From DAOUAM01 sp034433305 (GTDB lineage: Bacteria > Chloroflexota > Dehalococcoidia > Lucifugimonadales > DAOUAM01), in assembly GCA_034433305.1 (NCBI GenBank), contig DAOUAM010000034.1:1-50064 (forward strand): a DNA stretch of 50,064 bases, written 5' to 3'. The notes under the pieces were generated by a model. The model saw only the letters and a list, made by a program, of their open reading frames with translations, did no database searches and was not told the origin of the DNA. A program made the translations under genes and the position numbers. Positions 25,557 to 34,594 of this stretch are shown piece after piece. Positions within the stretch are counted from its first letter, which is position 1, and each line of letters opens with the position of its first letter.

Positions 25557-26474
25557 ATGAAGGTCGGCGTGAACCTGCTCAACTTTGGCCCCGGCACAGG
25601 CCCGGTGCCCCTGGCGCAATGGGCCCAGCTTGTGGAGACGCTGGGCTATCACCTGGTCATGGTCTCGGACCACATAGCCATCACGGCGGACGTGCAGGCC
25701 CGCTATCCCGCGCCCTTCTACGACCCCTTCACCACGCTGGCCTGGCTGGCCGGGATGACGCGCAGAGTGGAGCTGGGCACCACCGTCGTCATCGTCCCGT
25801 ACCGCCACCCTGTCCACGTGGCCAGGGTCTGCGCCAACCTGGACAACCTCAGCGGCGGCCGGCTGGTGCTGGGCGTCGGCGTCGGCTGGGCGCGGCAGGA
25901 GTTCGAGGCGCTGGGCGTGCCCTTCCACCAGCGCGGCGCCATCACCAACGACTATCTGGCGGCCATCAAGGCGCTGTGGGCCAGCGACGTTGCCTCCTAC
26001 AGCGGGCGCTACGTCTCCTTCAGCGGCGTGCACACGGCGCCCCGGCCCCTGCGGCAGCCCCACCCACCCATCTGGGTCGGCGGCTCCAGCGACGCGGCCC
26101 TGCGACGTGCGGTGCGCCTGGGCGATGGCTGGCACCCCATCAGGGTCCGCCTGGACTGGTTCAGGGACGTGGGCGTTCCCCGGCTCAAGGAGATGGCCGA
26201 CCAGCAGGGGCGGCCTGTCCCGGCGCTGTGCCCCAGGATAAAGTTCCGGCTCACCGACTCGCCCCTGCCCGACGGCCAGCGCCTGGCCGGCGAGGGCACG
26301 CTGGACCAGGTGCGCCGAGACCTGGCAACACTGGAGGGACTGGGCGTCCAGTACGTCCTGCTGGACACCTACTTCGACGACCCGGAGGCGACGCGTCACC
26401 ACGAGGCCGCCTGGCGCATGCTGGCGACGCTGGCCGAGAAGGCCCTGGACCTGGAGCGGCAGACGGTGCGCTGA
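25557..26474 (+). CDS. LLM-class (luciferase-like) F420-dependent oxidoreductase
   Basis: 305 residues with the TIM-barrel pattern of the bacterial luciferase family: WAQLVETLGYHLVMVSDHIA, LGTTVVIVPYRHPVHVARV, SGGRLVLGVGVGWARQEFEA and PIWVGGSSDAALRRA. The close relatives use F420 rather than FMN. ATG 25557 has AGGAGGG upstream. It is divergent from the aldehyde dehydrogenase. Substrate unknown. Confidence 0.87.
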   Translation: MKVGVNLLNFGPGTGPVPLAQWAQLVETLGYHLVMVSDHIAITADVQARYPAPFYDPFTTLAWLAGMTRRVELGTTVVIVPYRHPVHVARVCANLDNLSGGRLVLGVGVGWARQEFEALGVPFHQRGAITNDYLAAIKALWASDVASYSGRYVSFSGVHTAPRPLRQPHPPIWVGGSSDAALRRAVRLGDGWHPIRVRLDWFRDVGVPRLKEMADQQGRPVPALCPRIKFRLTDSPLPDGQRLAGEGTLDQVRRDLATLEGLGVQYVLLDTYFDDPEATRHHEAAWRMLATLAEKALDLERQTVR

Positions 26475-26504
26475 CGCGCCAGCCTTGCAGGGGCCACGAC
26501 AGGC

Positions 26505-27242
26505 TCAGTCCGCGACGACTATGCCATGGGCCTCGAAGAGGAACTGGCGTGCCTGGGCAACCGACATCACGGCCCCCCGGAGGCTGGCCTTGCCCAGTTC
26601 CGCGCCGGAGAAGTACGCGCCCCGAAGGTCGGCCCCGTCGAGCCTGGTCTCGGCGGTGACGATGGCCCCGGTGAGGTGGCAGCCCTGGAATACGGCCTCG
26701 GTGAAGTCGCAGCCCGAGAGGTCCGCCTCGGAGAAGTTGACACCGGTGAGCCTGTAGCGCCTGAAGGCCCTGAACCGCAGCGAGGCCATGCTGAGGTCGG
26801 CGCCGTCCAGGGCCACGGCGTCCAGCCTGGCCTGGGACAGGTCCACCGCCCTGAGCCTGGAGCCAGTGAGGTCCGCCCGGAACAGGTTGGCGCCATCGAA
26901 GGCGCAGAGGGACAGGTCGCAGTGGGCCATGCGGGCCAGGTTGAGCCGGGCGCCCCTGAAGCTGGCGGCGGCGCAGGCACACGTGAGGAACTCGGCCTCC
27001 TGGAGGTCGGCCCTGTCGAAGCGCGCCTTCTCCAGGTGGCAGCCCACGGCCCGGAAGGCGGCGCAGGCGAGGCGGGAGAAGTCGGTGCCCCGCAGGGAGC
27101 AGTCCTCCAAGGCTATCTCCTCGGCCTCGAAGTCGGCCAGGTCGGCCCCGTCCAGGTTGCAGCGGCGGAACAGGGCGCCCCGTCGCAGCAGGTCGGCAAG
27201 CTGGCCGGCGTCGGCGATGGTCAGCCCTTCATGCGCCGCCAT
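26505..27242 (-). CDS. Pentapeptide-repeat protein
   Basis: About 245 residues. From residue ~20 on nearly the whole protein is A(D/N)LXX repeats (CNLDGADLADF, CSLRGTDFSRL, ARFDRADLQEA, ANLFRADLTGS, ADLRGAYFSGAELGKASL), which form a right-handed four-sided helix. Some such proteins mimic DNA and block gyrase; most have no known role. ATG 27242 is chosen because it starts the non-repetitive cap (MAAHEGLTIADAGQL) and overlaps the upstream DUF402 gene by 14 bp. Confidence 0.82.
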   Translation of the reverse strand: MAAHEGLTIADAGQLADLLRRGALFRRCNLDGADLADFEAEEIALEDCSLRGTDFSRLACAAFRAVGCHLEKARFDRADLQEAEFLTCACAAASFRGARLNLARMAHCDLSLCAFDGANLFRADLTGSRLRAVDLSQARLDAVALDGADLSMASLRFRAFRRYRLTGVNFSEADLSGCDFTEAVFQGCHLTGAIVTAETRLDGADLRGAYFSGAELGKASLRGAVMSVAQARQFLFEAHGIVVAD

Positions 27243-27873
27243 GCGTCCGCTCCGCCGTCGCCGCCACGCCAGCCCAGCCATCGGGCAACTGGGGCGCCGG
27301 CCATGATGGGTCGGGACGCCAGCGCTCCCACCCGTCATCGAAGGGTGGCCGCCGAGCCAGGAGCAACTCCAGCGCCCGCTCGCCCTCCCGGCGTATCTCG
27401 GCGGCCTGCCGCGGCGTGAACAGGCCGGCGGCCAGCGCCTCCTGCAGCTCGTCCTCGTCCTTCCAGTGCCACTCTGTCATGTCCGGGCTGATGACAATGT
27501 CCAGCGCCTGGTCCATGTAGTCGAAGCCGATGGCCGTGCGGCGCAGCGGCTCTTCCAGGTTCACGTACCAGCCGATAAACTCGGCGTGGCCCTCCTTCCA
27601 GAAGAGCATGACACTGTGGGCCGCGCCCGGAATATTGAGGCGCAGCACGTCTATGGTCTGCCGGTGGTCCATCAACGTCCAGTCGCCGGCAGGCAGACGG
27701 ATGGGGCCGCCATCGGGCCGGCGTGGGCGCTTCCAGACCGTCCCGGCCGGCAGGTAAAGCGCCAGCAGCGCCGGCGAGTCGCGCACCACCAGCACCGGCC
27801 TGACGGTCCAGATTCTGCTGCGCCACACTTCTCGCAGCACCACCTGGTCTCCTGGCTTCCAGAGTTGAGTCAT
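27229..27873 (-). CDS. DUF402-domain protein (nucleoside-diphosphatase-like)
   Basis: 214 residues. The DUF402 barrel shows as LWKPGDQVVLREVWRSRIW, MLFWKEGHAEFIGWYVNLEEPLRR and the metal-binding stretch FDYMDQALDIVISPD followed by WKDEDELQEA. Members of the family hydrolyse nucleoside di- or triphosphates or associate with ribonuclease-like domains. Only this domain is present here. It overlaps the pentapeptide gene by 14 bp, so the two are probably translated together. Confidence 0.75.
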   Translation of the reverse strand: MTQLWKPGDQVVLREVWRSRIWTVRPVLVVRDSPALLALYLPAGTVWKRPRRPDGGPIRLPAGDWTLMDHRQTIDVLRLNIPGAAHSVMLFWKEGHAEFIGWYVNLEEPLRRTAIGFDYMDQALDIVISPDMTEWHWKDEDELQEALAAGLFTPRQAAEIRREGERALELLLARRPPFDDGWERWRPDPSWPAPQLPDGWAGVAATAERTHGGA

Positions 27874-28048
27874 GCCTCAGTCCCACGGATGTGGAACGCC
27901 TTCCTGCGCATGTTCGGCGGACACAGGGCCAACGCTCTGCACTTGCGGCCCGACAGGCCCGCTAGGGGACTGATTTCAAAGGACAGGGGGTGCAGCGGTG
28001 AGGTCGGCTCGGCCTGACTGCTTCCCATCCCGCTTCAAATCTGTCCGC

Positions 28049-28609
28049 TTATAGGCCTGCCACAGGAAAGGGGCCGGCGCCCGGCGGCACGCTGGGGGCG
28101 CGCCAGTCCTGGAGGATCTGCTCGTCATGGGGAAAGGGCAGTGGGGGCATCTCGTCAGGGTGGAACAGGCCTACCTCCTGCACCTCCGGTCCGGGCGCCA
28201 GCGTGCCGCCCACGACGCTAGCCGAGTACACCGCCAGCACCACCGGGCTGCCGCTGCGGGAGTACAGGCCGACCAGCCTGTCCAGCTTGACCTCCAGGCC
28301 CGTCTCTTCCCTGACCTCCCGTATGGCGGCCTCTTCCACCGCCTCGCCGCGGTCCACGTAGCCCGATGGGAAGCTCCACTGTCCCAGTGCAGGCTCGATG
28401 CCCCGCCGCACCAGGACAAGCCGGCCGTCCCTGGACGCCAGCACCACGGCGGCCACCTTGGGTTCCAGGTACAGGACGAAGCCGCAGCCGGGGCAGGCGG
28501 GCCGGGGCCTGCCGTGCACATGCCGCGCTGTCAGCCTGCCGCCGCAGCGCAGGCAGAAGTTGATGCCATCCTCCACGAGCCACCTGCTATAGCCCGATTT
28601 CATCCTCAT
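28049..28609 (-). CDS. Zinc-ribbon Nudix hydrolase
   Basis: About 186 residues. A zinc ribbon (CLRCGG ... CPGCG) precedes a Nudix domain with a complete box, GYVDRGEAVEEAAIREVREE followed by TGLEV. The layout matches NudC-like and ADP-ribose pyrophosphatase-like enzymes, which cleave nucleoside diphosphate compounds. The frame is open up to 28795, but the stretch before ATG 28609 does not look like this family, so the shorter start is preferred (28603 is also possible). It is divergent from the aldolase pair. Confidence 0.83.
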   Translation of the reverse strand: MRMKSGYSRWLVEDGINFCLRCGGRLTARHVHGRPRPACPGCGFVLYLEPKVAAVVLASRDGRLVLVRRGIEPALGQWSFPSGYVDRGEAVEEAAIREVREETGLEVKLDRLVGLYSRSGSPVVLAVYSASVVGGTLAPGPEVQEVGLFHPDEMPPLPFPHDEQILQDWRAPSVPPGAGPFPVAGL

Positions 28610-28727
28610 GCTACTGCGAGGCATACCGTTTGTCCAGACACGCCCCGGCCGGTGACGACTTTCCAGCGCCAAATTGACCCGGCCATACCTGGGGTCTATA
28701 ATGTCCCCGGTCAGCAGGAGGGCGACA

Positions 28728-29489
28728 GTGGCAGAAATACGCAGGAACAGGGCCAAGCACAAGCTGGCGCAGGGCGGCATCGTATCCGTCCCCATGGGGC
28801 CTACCTCGGCGGAGATGCTGGAGTTCCTGGGCCAGTTCGACTTCGACGCCCTGTGGATCGAGGCCGAGCATGGCCCCGTGGACTACTCCCAGATATCCGA
28901 CCTGACGCGGGCCTGCGACCTGTGGGGCAAGACATCCATCGTGCGGGTGAACATGGCCCATCCGGGCGTCATATACCGCACCCTGGACCAGGGCGCCCAG
29001 GGTATCGCCGTGCCCCACGTTAACACTGCCGAGGAGGCCAGGGCCATCGTGGACGCCGCCAAGTTTGGCCCCATCGGCCACCGTGGCTCCTACGTGAGCC
29101 GTCAGGGCCTCGGAGTGCCCGACTACTTCCAGAAGGCCAACGACGAGACCATGATCGTGGTGCTCATCGAGGACATAGTGGCCGTGAACAACCTGGCCGA
29201 TATCCTCAAGGTGGACCACATAGACGTGTTTTTCGTGGCGCCCGGCGACCTGGCCCAGAGCATGGGCTACACGGGCCAGCCCGGCCACCCGGAGGTCGTC
29301 AGGACGACAGAGAAGGCCATAGACCAGATAGCCTCCGCCGGCAGAGTCGCCGGCACGCTGGTCAACGACGCCACGGTGGAGCGCTGGGTAAAACGGGGCG
29401 CGCGCTTCCTGACCATGAGCTGGACCGCCTGGACGGCGGCGGGGGCGCAGGCGTACCTGAGCAAAGTCAACTCGCTGGCAATACCTTAA
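28728..29489 (+). CDS. HpcH/HpaI-family aldolase, first of a tandem pair
   Basis: 253 residues of the class II pyruvate-aldolase family (2-dehydro-3-deoxyglucarate / 4-hydroxy-2-oxovalerate type). Visible are FDALWIEAEHGPVDY, GAQGIAVPHVNTAEEAR, FGPIGHRGSY and metal-site Glu/Asp in VVLIEDIVAV and IDVFFVAPGDLAQSMGY. It would cleave or form an aldol bond with pyruvate. Start GTG 28728 has AGGAGG seven bases upstream. The next gene is a close paralogue 11 bp on. Exact substrate unknown. Confidence 0.85.
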   Translation: MAEIRRNRAKHKLAQGGIVSVPMGPTSAEMLEFLGQFDFDALWIEAEHGPVDYSQISDLTRACDLWGKTSIVRVNMAHPGVIYRTLDQGAQGIAVPHVNTAEEARAIVDAAKFGPIGHRGSYVSRQGLGVPDYFQKANDETMIVVLIEDIVAVNNLADILKVDHIDVFFVAPGDLAQSMGYTGQPGHPEVVRTTEKAIDQIASAGRVAGTLVNDATVERWVKRGARFLTMSWTAWTAAGAQAYLSKVNSLAIP

Positions 29490-29500
29490 GGAGGGACTGT

Positions 29501-30268
29501 TTGGTAGAACTCCGCAAGAACAGGGCAAAGCACAAGCTCCAGGAAGGCGGTATCGTTACCTGCATCTCTGGGCACACCTCGTCCGACATCATTGACTTCA
29601 TTGGCCCGCTGGGCTTCGACGCCTACTGGATAGAGATGGAACACGGGCCTATAGACTTCGCCGACGTGCCAGACCTGACGCGGGCCTGCGACCTGTGGGG
29701 CATGACGCCTCTGGTGCGCGTCAACCTCAACCTGCCGGGCGTCATATACCGGACTCTGGACGTGGGCGCGCAGGGCATCGTCGTGCCCCACGTCAACACG
29801 GCGGAAGAGGCCAGGGCCGTGGTGGACGCCGCCAAGTTCGACCCCATCGGCTCCAGGGGCAGCTACACCAGCCGCCAGGGCTACGGTGTTGACGACTACA
29901 TCAACAAGGCCAACAATGAGACAATGGCCATTGTCCTCATCGAGGACATCATCGCCATCGAGAACCTGGCCGACATCCTCAAGGTGGACCACATAGACGT
30001 GTTCTTTGTCGCGCCCAGCGACCTGGCCCAGACCATGGGCTATCCCGGAAAGCCCAACCATCCTGAGGTCGTGGCCACGGTGAAGAAGGCTATCCGCCAG
30101 ATAAACGAGTCTGGCAGGGTCGCGGGCGCCCTGGTCAGCGACGCCACCGTGGAGGAGTACATCAAGGAAGGCGCGCGCTTCCTGCTCAATAGCTGGAACG
30201 GCTGGGTCGTCTCAGGGGCGAAGGCGTACCTGGGCAAGGTGGCCGCCGCGTCGCCGCGCCGGAAGTAG
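29501..30268 (+). CDS. HpcH/HpaI-family aldolase, second of a tandem pair
   Basis: 255 residues, strongly similar over its length to the upstream paralogue (FDAYWIEMEHGPIDF, GAQGIVVPHVNTAEEAR, HIDVFFVAPSDLAQTMGY). Start is TTG 29501 with AAGGAGGG upstream; no ATG fits. Differences cluster near the start (CISGHTSSDII against VPMGPTSAEML), a region that lines the substrate pocket in this family, so the copies may have different aldehyde partners or form a mixed hexamer. A strong terminator follows at 30300. Confidence 0.85.
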   Translation: MVELRKNRAKHKLQEGGIVTCISGHTSSDIIDFIGPLGFDAYWIEMEHGPIDFADVPDLTRACDLWGMTPLVRVNLNLPGVIYRTLDVGAQGIVVPHVNTAEEARAVVDAAKFDPIGSRGSYTSRQGYGVDDYINKANNETMAIVLIEDIIAIENLADILKVDHIDVFFVAPSDLAQTMGYPGKPNHPEVVATVKKAIRQINESGRVAGALVSDATVEEYIKEGARFLLNSWNGWVVSGAKAYLGKVAAASPRRK

Positions 30269-30299
30269 TTCCTGGGACTGGCAGTCCATTGCCTATAAT

Positions 30300-30332
30300 A
30301 GAGGGGCACGGCAGACCGTGCCCCTCTATTTT
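30300..30332 (+). terminator. Rho-independent terminator of the aldolase pair
   Basis: AGAGGGGCACGG and its exact complement form a 12-bp stem with loop CAGA, followed by ATTTTG. It is 31 bp after the second aldolase stop. Confidence 0.75.
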
Positions 30333-30351
30333 GTGCGCCAGGGTGGTGGCA

Positions 30352-31587
30352 GTGCATGACCTGAGTGACATTCTGGCCCAGCGCCTCCAGCCCGCCCAGG
30401 TGGAGGTGCTGCGACGAGCGGCGGAGATCGCCCGGCAGGAGGGGGTCTCTCTGTACCTGGTGGGCGGCACGGTGCGGGACATCCTGCTGGGCCAGCGGGC
30501 CATTGACACAGACCTGAGCTTCGCGGGAGGCCCGCCGCATTTCCCTTCGGCACTGGCCGAGCGGCTGGGCGGCCAGGTCCTGGCGCGCTCCCAGTTCGGC
30601 ACCTGCAAGCTCAGAGTCGGCGCGCTGGTAATTGACCTGGCCCAGGCCCGCCAGGAGACCTACGCCTACCCGGGGGCCTTGCCCTCGGTGTCGCCTGGCT
30701 CCATGGAGCAGGACCTGGCCCGCAGGGACTTCTCCATCAACGCCATGGCCATTCACCTGGCCGATGGCGCCTGGGGCCAGCTACAAGACCCCTTCGGCGG
30801 CAGGGACGACCTGGAGAGCAGCCTGGTCAGAGTGCTCCACGCCAGGAGCTTCGCTGACGACGCCACTCGCATTCTGCGGGCAGTGCGCTACGCCGGCCGC
30901 CTGGGCTTCCGCCTGGAGGAGGCCACACACCGCCTGCTGCTGCGCGACCTGGGATACCTGGACACCATCTCCGGTGACCGCCTCCGCCATGAGCTGGCCA
31001 GGATATTCCGCGAGGCCCACGCCGTCCGGGTCCTGCGCCTGGCCCGCGACCTGGGAGTCCTGGCCGCCGTCCACCCCTCGCTGTACCTGGACGACAGGAC
31101 GCTGAAGAGGGCCGAGGCCATACCCGCTGGCCCCGAGGTGGACAGTGACATGCTCTTCCTGGCGGCCCTGACCTTCAACCTCGACGCTGGCCAGCGGGAG
31201 GGACTGATCAACCGGCTCAACATGGACGCCCGCTGGGCGCGCGTCGTGCGCGACACGGGGGCCGTGCGCTCGGCGCTGGCGGCCCTGGGTGCGCCGCAGA
31301 TGCAGCCAAGCCAGGTCTATATGCTGCTGCGCCCCTACGACTCCGCCGCCATAGAGGCGTGCATGCTCCTGGCAGATGCCCCCCTGGCGCGGGAGCGGCT
31401 GTCCCTCTACCTGTCCAGATGGCGCCACGAGAAGCCGCTGCTTAAGGGCAACGACCTTATCGGCCTGGGCGTCCCCGAAGGCCCGGAGGTCGGCAGACTG
31501 CTGCACCAGCTCCTTGTGGCCCGGCTCGATGGCCTGCTGTCCAGCCGCGAGGACGAGGTAGGGTTTGTCCGCCGCAGCCTGCGGTAG
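30352..31587 (+). CDS. CCA tRNA nucleotidyltransferase / poly(A) polymerase family protein
   Basis: About 411 residues. The class II nucleotidyltransferase head is clear: LYLVGGTVRDILLGQ and AIDTDLSF (catalytic Asp pair), RRDFSINAMA, and the helical neck ATRILRAVRYAGRLGFRLEE with the RNA-binding body after it. CCA-adding enzymes repair or finish tRNA 3' ends without a template. Start GTG 30352 has AGGGTGG upstream; a frame from 30289 would run through the terminator, so it is rejected. No HD domain is visible. Confidence 0.87.
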   Translation: MHDLSDILAQRLQPAQVEVLRRAAEIARQEGVSLYLVGGTVRDILLGQRAIDTDLSFAGGPPHFPSALAERLGGQVLARSQFGTCKLRVGALVIDLAQARQETYAYPGALPSVSPGSMEQDLARRDFSINAMAIHLADGAWGQLQDPFGGRDDLESSLVRVLHARSFADDATRILRAVRYAGRLGFRLEEATHRLLLRDLGYLDTISGDRLRHELARIFREAHAVRVLRLARDLGVLAAVHPSLYLDDRTLKRAEAIPAGPEVDSDMLFLAALTFNLDAGQREGLINRLNMDARWARVVRDTGAVRSALAALGAPQMQPSQVYMLLRPYDSAAIEACMLLADAPLARERLSLYLSRWRHEKPLLKGNDLIGLGVPEGPEVGRLLHQLLVARLDGLLSSREDEVGFVRRSLR

Positions 31588-31970
31588 CACCATTGCCCTG
31601 CCCTACCCTTCTCCTGGCAAGCCCTGACTGGGGTATGCAAATCGCCTGTTGCGTGCATCCCTGGACTTTCACCAGGCCATACAGTCTGGCCAAAGGGAAA
31701 TACATACCCCTGTCAGCCCGGCAAGCCCCAATACCGGGTCGCAAGGAGAGGCACCGTCGCTCCCTCACGTGGCCAGCCAGGCATGCAAGAGCCGTATAGG
31801 TGTTTTTACCTATCCGCATTTTCGGACAACACCTAAGCAATATGGTCGCCAGGCCACAAAAATTGGAGTTACGTACCGAAGAAGTCCACCGAAGGGCGGC
31901 GTCAGAATGTAACGTGGGGATGTCTGCATTTGCACGAGTCGCGCCGGCGGTATCCCTGGAGGGACCCAGC
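31588..31970. other. Spacer before the REC-GGDEF-like gene
   Basis: 383 bp without a supportable gene. The region is less GC-rich near 31790-31900. I see no clear promoter or riboswitch. Confidence 0.4.
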
Positions 31971-32897
31971 ATGCAATCACAACAGGCGGGGGGCACCAGC
32001 ACCGAGCGAAAGGTCAGTCAGCCAGGCCATATACTGGTGGTTGACGACGAGGAGATTATCCGCGTCCTCCTCACTGAGATCCTCACCGAGGAGGGCTACC
32101 AGGTCACCTGCGCTGTGGATGGCCGCCAGGCCGTTGACCTGCTCAAGGCCAACCGCTACGACCTGGTCATCACCGACATGGTCATGCCTGGGCTGAACGG
32201 CCTGGAAGTGCTCCAGGCGGCATTCCGCATAGACCCGGAGTACCCGGTCATCATGATCACTGGGTACCCTTCGGTGGAGATGGCGGTGAAGCTGGTAAAC
32301 CTGGGCGCCGCCGACTATATTACCAAGCCCTTCAACGTGGACCTGATCAAGGTGACCGTGGCCAAGGTGCTGGAGATGAAGCGTATGCGCTCCAAGGCCG
32401 GCCCTGGCCAGGCGGCTGAGCCGGCGCCAGATGCCGGGGCCATGGACCAGCTTACAGGCACATACGTTTTCAAGCTCTTCACCCAGTTGCTGGAAACGGA
32501 AATCGCCAGGTCCCAGTGGCGGGGCCACACCTGCACCCTACTTATGGTCGGCATTGACAACTTCGATGCCATGGTCAGGAAAAACGGAGTGCCGGCTGGA
32601 GACCAGTTGCTGAAGTCTCTCGTCCAGACGCTGCAGCAGGAGTCCCGTCCGGGCGACATTCTGGGCCGCGTGGGCCAGGCCGAGTTCGTCATGATGCTGC
32701 CCGAGACCCAGCGCAACGAGGCCGAGACCCTTACCTACAAGGTCATGAAGAAGGTGGAGTGGCACTTCACCCTCAGCGCGGGCATCGTGTCCTACCCACG
32801 GGACGCCGCCAGCTCCGCCGAGCTCCTGAAGAAGGCCGACGCCGCCATGAGGGCCGCCAGGTCTCGCGGCGGCAACACCGTCTTGCTGCCGCGCTAG
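31971..32897 (+). CDS. Response regulator with degenerate GGDEF-like output domain
   Basis: 308 residues. An N-terminal receiver domain has the acidic pocket VVDDEE, phosphoacceptor Asp in DLVITDMVMPG, Thr in IMITGYPS and Lys in ITKPF. A linker leads to a GGDEF-like fold (LLMVGIDNFDAM and ILGRVGQAEFVMMLPE), but GGDEF is replaced by GQAEF, so diguanylate cyclase activity is unlikely; it may bind GTP or a partner instead. ATG 31971 has GGAGGG upstream; the frame is open from 31800 but that part looks non-coding. No sensor kinase is adjacent. Confidence 0.83.
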   Translation: MQSQQAGGTSTERKVSQPGHILVVDDEEIIRVLLTEILTEEGYQVTCAVDGRQAVDLLKANRYDLVITDMVMPGLNGLEVLQAAFRIDPEYPVIMITGYPSVEMAVKLVNLGAADYITKPFNVDLIKVTVAKVLEMKRMRSKAGPGQAAEPAPDAGAMDQLTGTYVFKLFTQLLETEIARSQWRGHTCTLLMVGIDNFDAMVRKNGVPAGDQLLKSLVQTLQQESRPGDILGRVGQAEFVMMLPETQRNEAETLTYKVMKKVEWHFTLSAGIVSYPRDAASSAELLKKADAAMRAARSRGGNTVLLPR

Positions 32898-32938
32898 CCG
32901 GCCGCCAGGCTCGGTGTAGGGTCATGGTCGGAAAGCCC

Positions 32939-33109
32939 AGTACTGTGTCAACTTGATTTTGATGGGGCGCTTCCCCCTCACCCCTTCGGCAGGCCCAGGG
33001 CAGGCTTGGTCCTCTCCTGCCAGTGGAGAGGAAATACCCCTTCTCCCTTGACGGGAGAAGGTTGGGATGAGGGTGAAGCCCTTCATCAAAACTACGTTGA
33101 CACTGTACT
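32939..33109. mobile_element. MITE-like element with ~46-bp inverted ends
   Basis: A 171-bp segment whose ends are imperfect inverted repeats: AGTACTGTGTCAAC, TTTTGATG, GCTTC and CCCTCA on the left recur in reverse complement on the right. It is flanked by AGCCC on both sides (32934-32938 and 33110-33114), a likely 5-bp target duplication. It has no coding capacity. The middle holds further short palindromes (CTCTCC/GGAGAG, TTCTCCC/GGGAGAA). Its right end reaches the fumC stop codon. Confidence 0.7.
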
Positions 33110-34529
33110 AGCCCACGGATACGCCGCTGGAGAAGCCCGGCTGCGTCATGACGCTGGGGTCCAGCACCCTGTCCAGCTCCTCGGCGGACAGCTTTGTCCT
33201 TTGCAGCGCTATCTCCTTGACGGTCTTGCCGGTGGCCTGGCTTTCCTTGGCGATGGCCGCCGCCGCGTCGTAGCCGATGTGAGGCACCAGCGCCGTGGCA
33301 ATGGCCAGGCCCCTTTCCACCATCTCGGGGCCGCGCGTCGTGGCCTTGAGTCCGCTGACGCACTGCACCGCCAGGTTGGCGCAGGACCTGGCCAGCAAGT
33401 CTATGGACTGAAGGAGGTTGTAGGCCGCCACGGGCATCATGACGTTGATCTCGAAGTTGCCCGACTGTCCCGCCACCGTTATAGTTGTGTCGTTGCCTAT
33501 GACCTGGGCAGCCACCTGGCACACCGACTCGGGTATCACCGGGTTCACCTTGCCGGGCATGATGGAGCTTCCCGGCTGCACCGCCGGCAGGTCTATCTCG
33601 CCGATGCCTGCCCTCGGACCGGAGCCGAGCCAGCGTATGTCGTTGCATATCTTCATGAGGCTAACGGCAATGGTCTTGAGCGCGCCGCTGGCCTCGACAA
33701 CGTTGTCCAGGGTGCTCTGGGCCTGGAAGTGGTTGTCCGTCTCCCTTATGGTGACGCCCAGCGCCTCCGACAGCTTCTGGCACACGCGGCGGGCGAACTC
33801 GGGGTGCGTGTTGATGCCGGTGCCTACGGCTGTGCCACCCAGCGCCACCTCCGAAAGCTCCTCCTGTGCATGGTGCAGCCTCTTGATGGCCCGGTCCAAC
33901 TGTCCCACGTAGCCCAGGAACTCCTGCCCCAGCCGGATGGGCGTGGCGTCCTGCAGGTGCGTCCTGCCCGTCTTGATGACAGGCATGAACTCCTCGGCCT
34001 TGCGCAGTAGCTCATGCCGGAGCTTTTCCACGGCCGGCACCAGGTCGTCGCGGATGCCCAGCAGCGCGGCGATGTGGATGGCCGTGGGTATGACGTCGTT
34101 GGAGGACTGACCCAGGTTCACGTGGTCGTTGGGGTGGACAGGCTTGCGCGAGCCCCGGACGCCGCCCAGTATCTCGATGGCCCGATTGGAGATGACCTCG
34201 TTGGCGTTCATGTTGGTGGACGTGCCAGAGCCGGTCTGGAAGATGTCCACCACGAACTGGTCGTCGAACTGGCCCTCAGCCACCTCCCGGGCGGCCTGGA
34301 CGATGGCGTCGGCCAGCTTGCGGTCCAGCAGGCCCAGCTCGACGTTGACCTGGGCCGCCGCCAGCTTGATATGGCCCAGGGCGCGGATGAACGTCCGGGG
34401 GAACCGCAGGTTGCTAATGGGAAAGTTGAGGACCGCCCGCATGGTGTTGGCGCCGTAGTAGGCGTCGGCGGGGACCTCCAGCTCCCCCATGGTATCCCGC
34501 TCTTTTCGGACCTTTGCCGTTTGGGTCAC
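33108..34529 (-). CDS. fumC: Fumarate hydratase class II
   Basis: 473 residues of the fumarase/aspartase family with TGRTHLQDATPIRLGQEF, the signature GSSIMPGKVNPVIPE, SGTSTNMNANEVI and VHPNDHVNLGQSSND. It interconverts fumarate and malate; aspartase is the main alternative, but the length and motifs fit FumC. Start GTG 34529 has AAGGAG upstream. Its stop (33110-33108) spans the junction with the MITE-like element, so the insertion may have replaced the last residues or the original stop. Confidence 0.92.
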   Translation of the reverse strand: MTQTAKVRKERDTMGELEVPADAYYGANTMRAVLNFPISNLRFPRTFIRALGHIKLAAAQVNVELGLLDRKLADAIVQAAREVAEGQFDDQFVVDIFQTGSGTSTNMNANEVISNRAIEILGGVRGSRKPVHPNDHVNLGQSSNDVIPTAIHIAALLGIRDDLVPAVEKLRHELLRKAEEFMPVIKTGRTHLQDATPIRLGQEFLGYVGQLDRAIKRLHHAQEELSEVALGGTAVGTGINTHPEFARRVCQKLSEALGVTIRETDNHFQAQSTLDNVVEASGALKTIAVSLMKICNDIRWLGSGPRAGIGEIDLPAVQPGSSIMPGKVNPVIPESVCQVAAQVIGNDTTITVAGQSGNFEINVMMPVAAYNLLQSIDLLARSCANLAVQCVSGLKATTRGPEMVERGLAIATALVPHIGYDAAAAIAKESQATGKTVKEIALQRTKLSAEELDRVLDPSVMTQPGFSSGVSVG

Positions 34530-34594
34530 CTTCTCAACTCCTTGATGAATGAGGCTTCAGCCCGGCAATGGGGCACGCCATATCAGACGCGTTT

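Noticed and set aside
30289..30351. N-terminal extension of the CCA-adding enzyme
   Set aside because: It would translate through the terminator hairpin of the aldolase pair.
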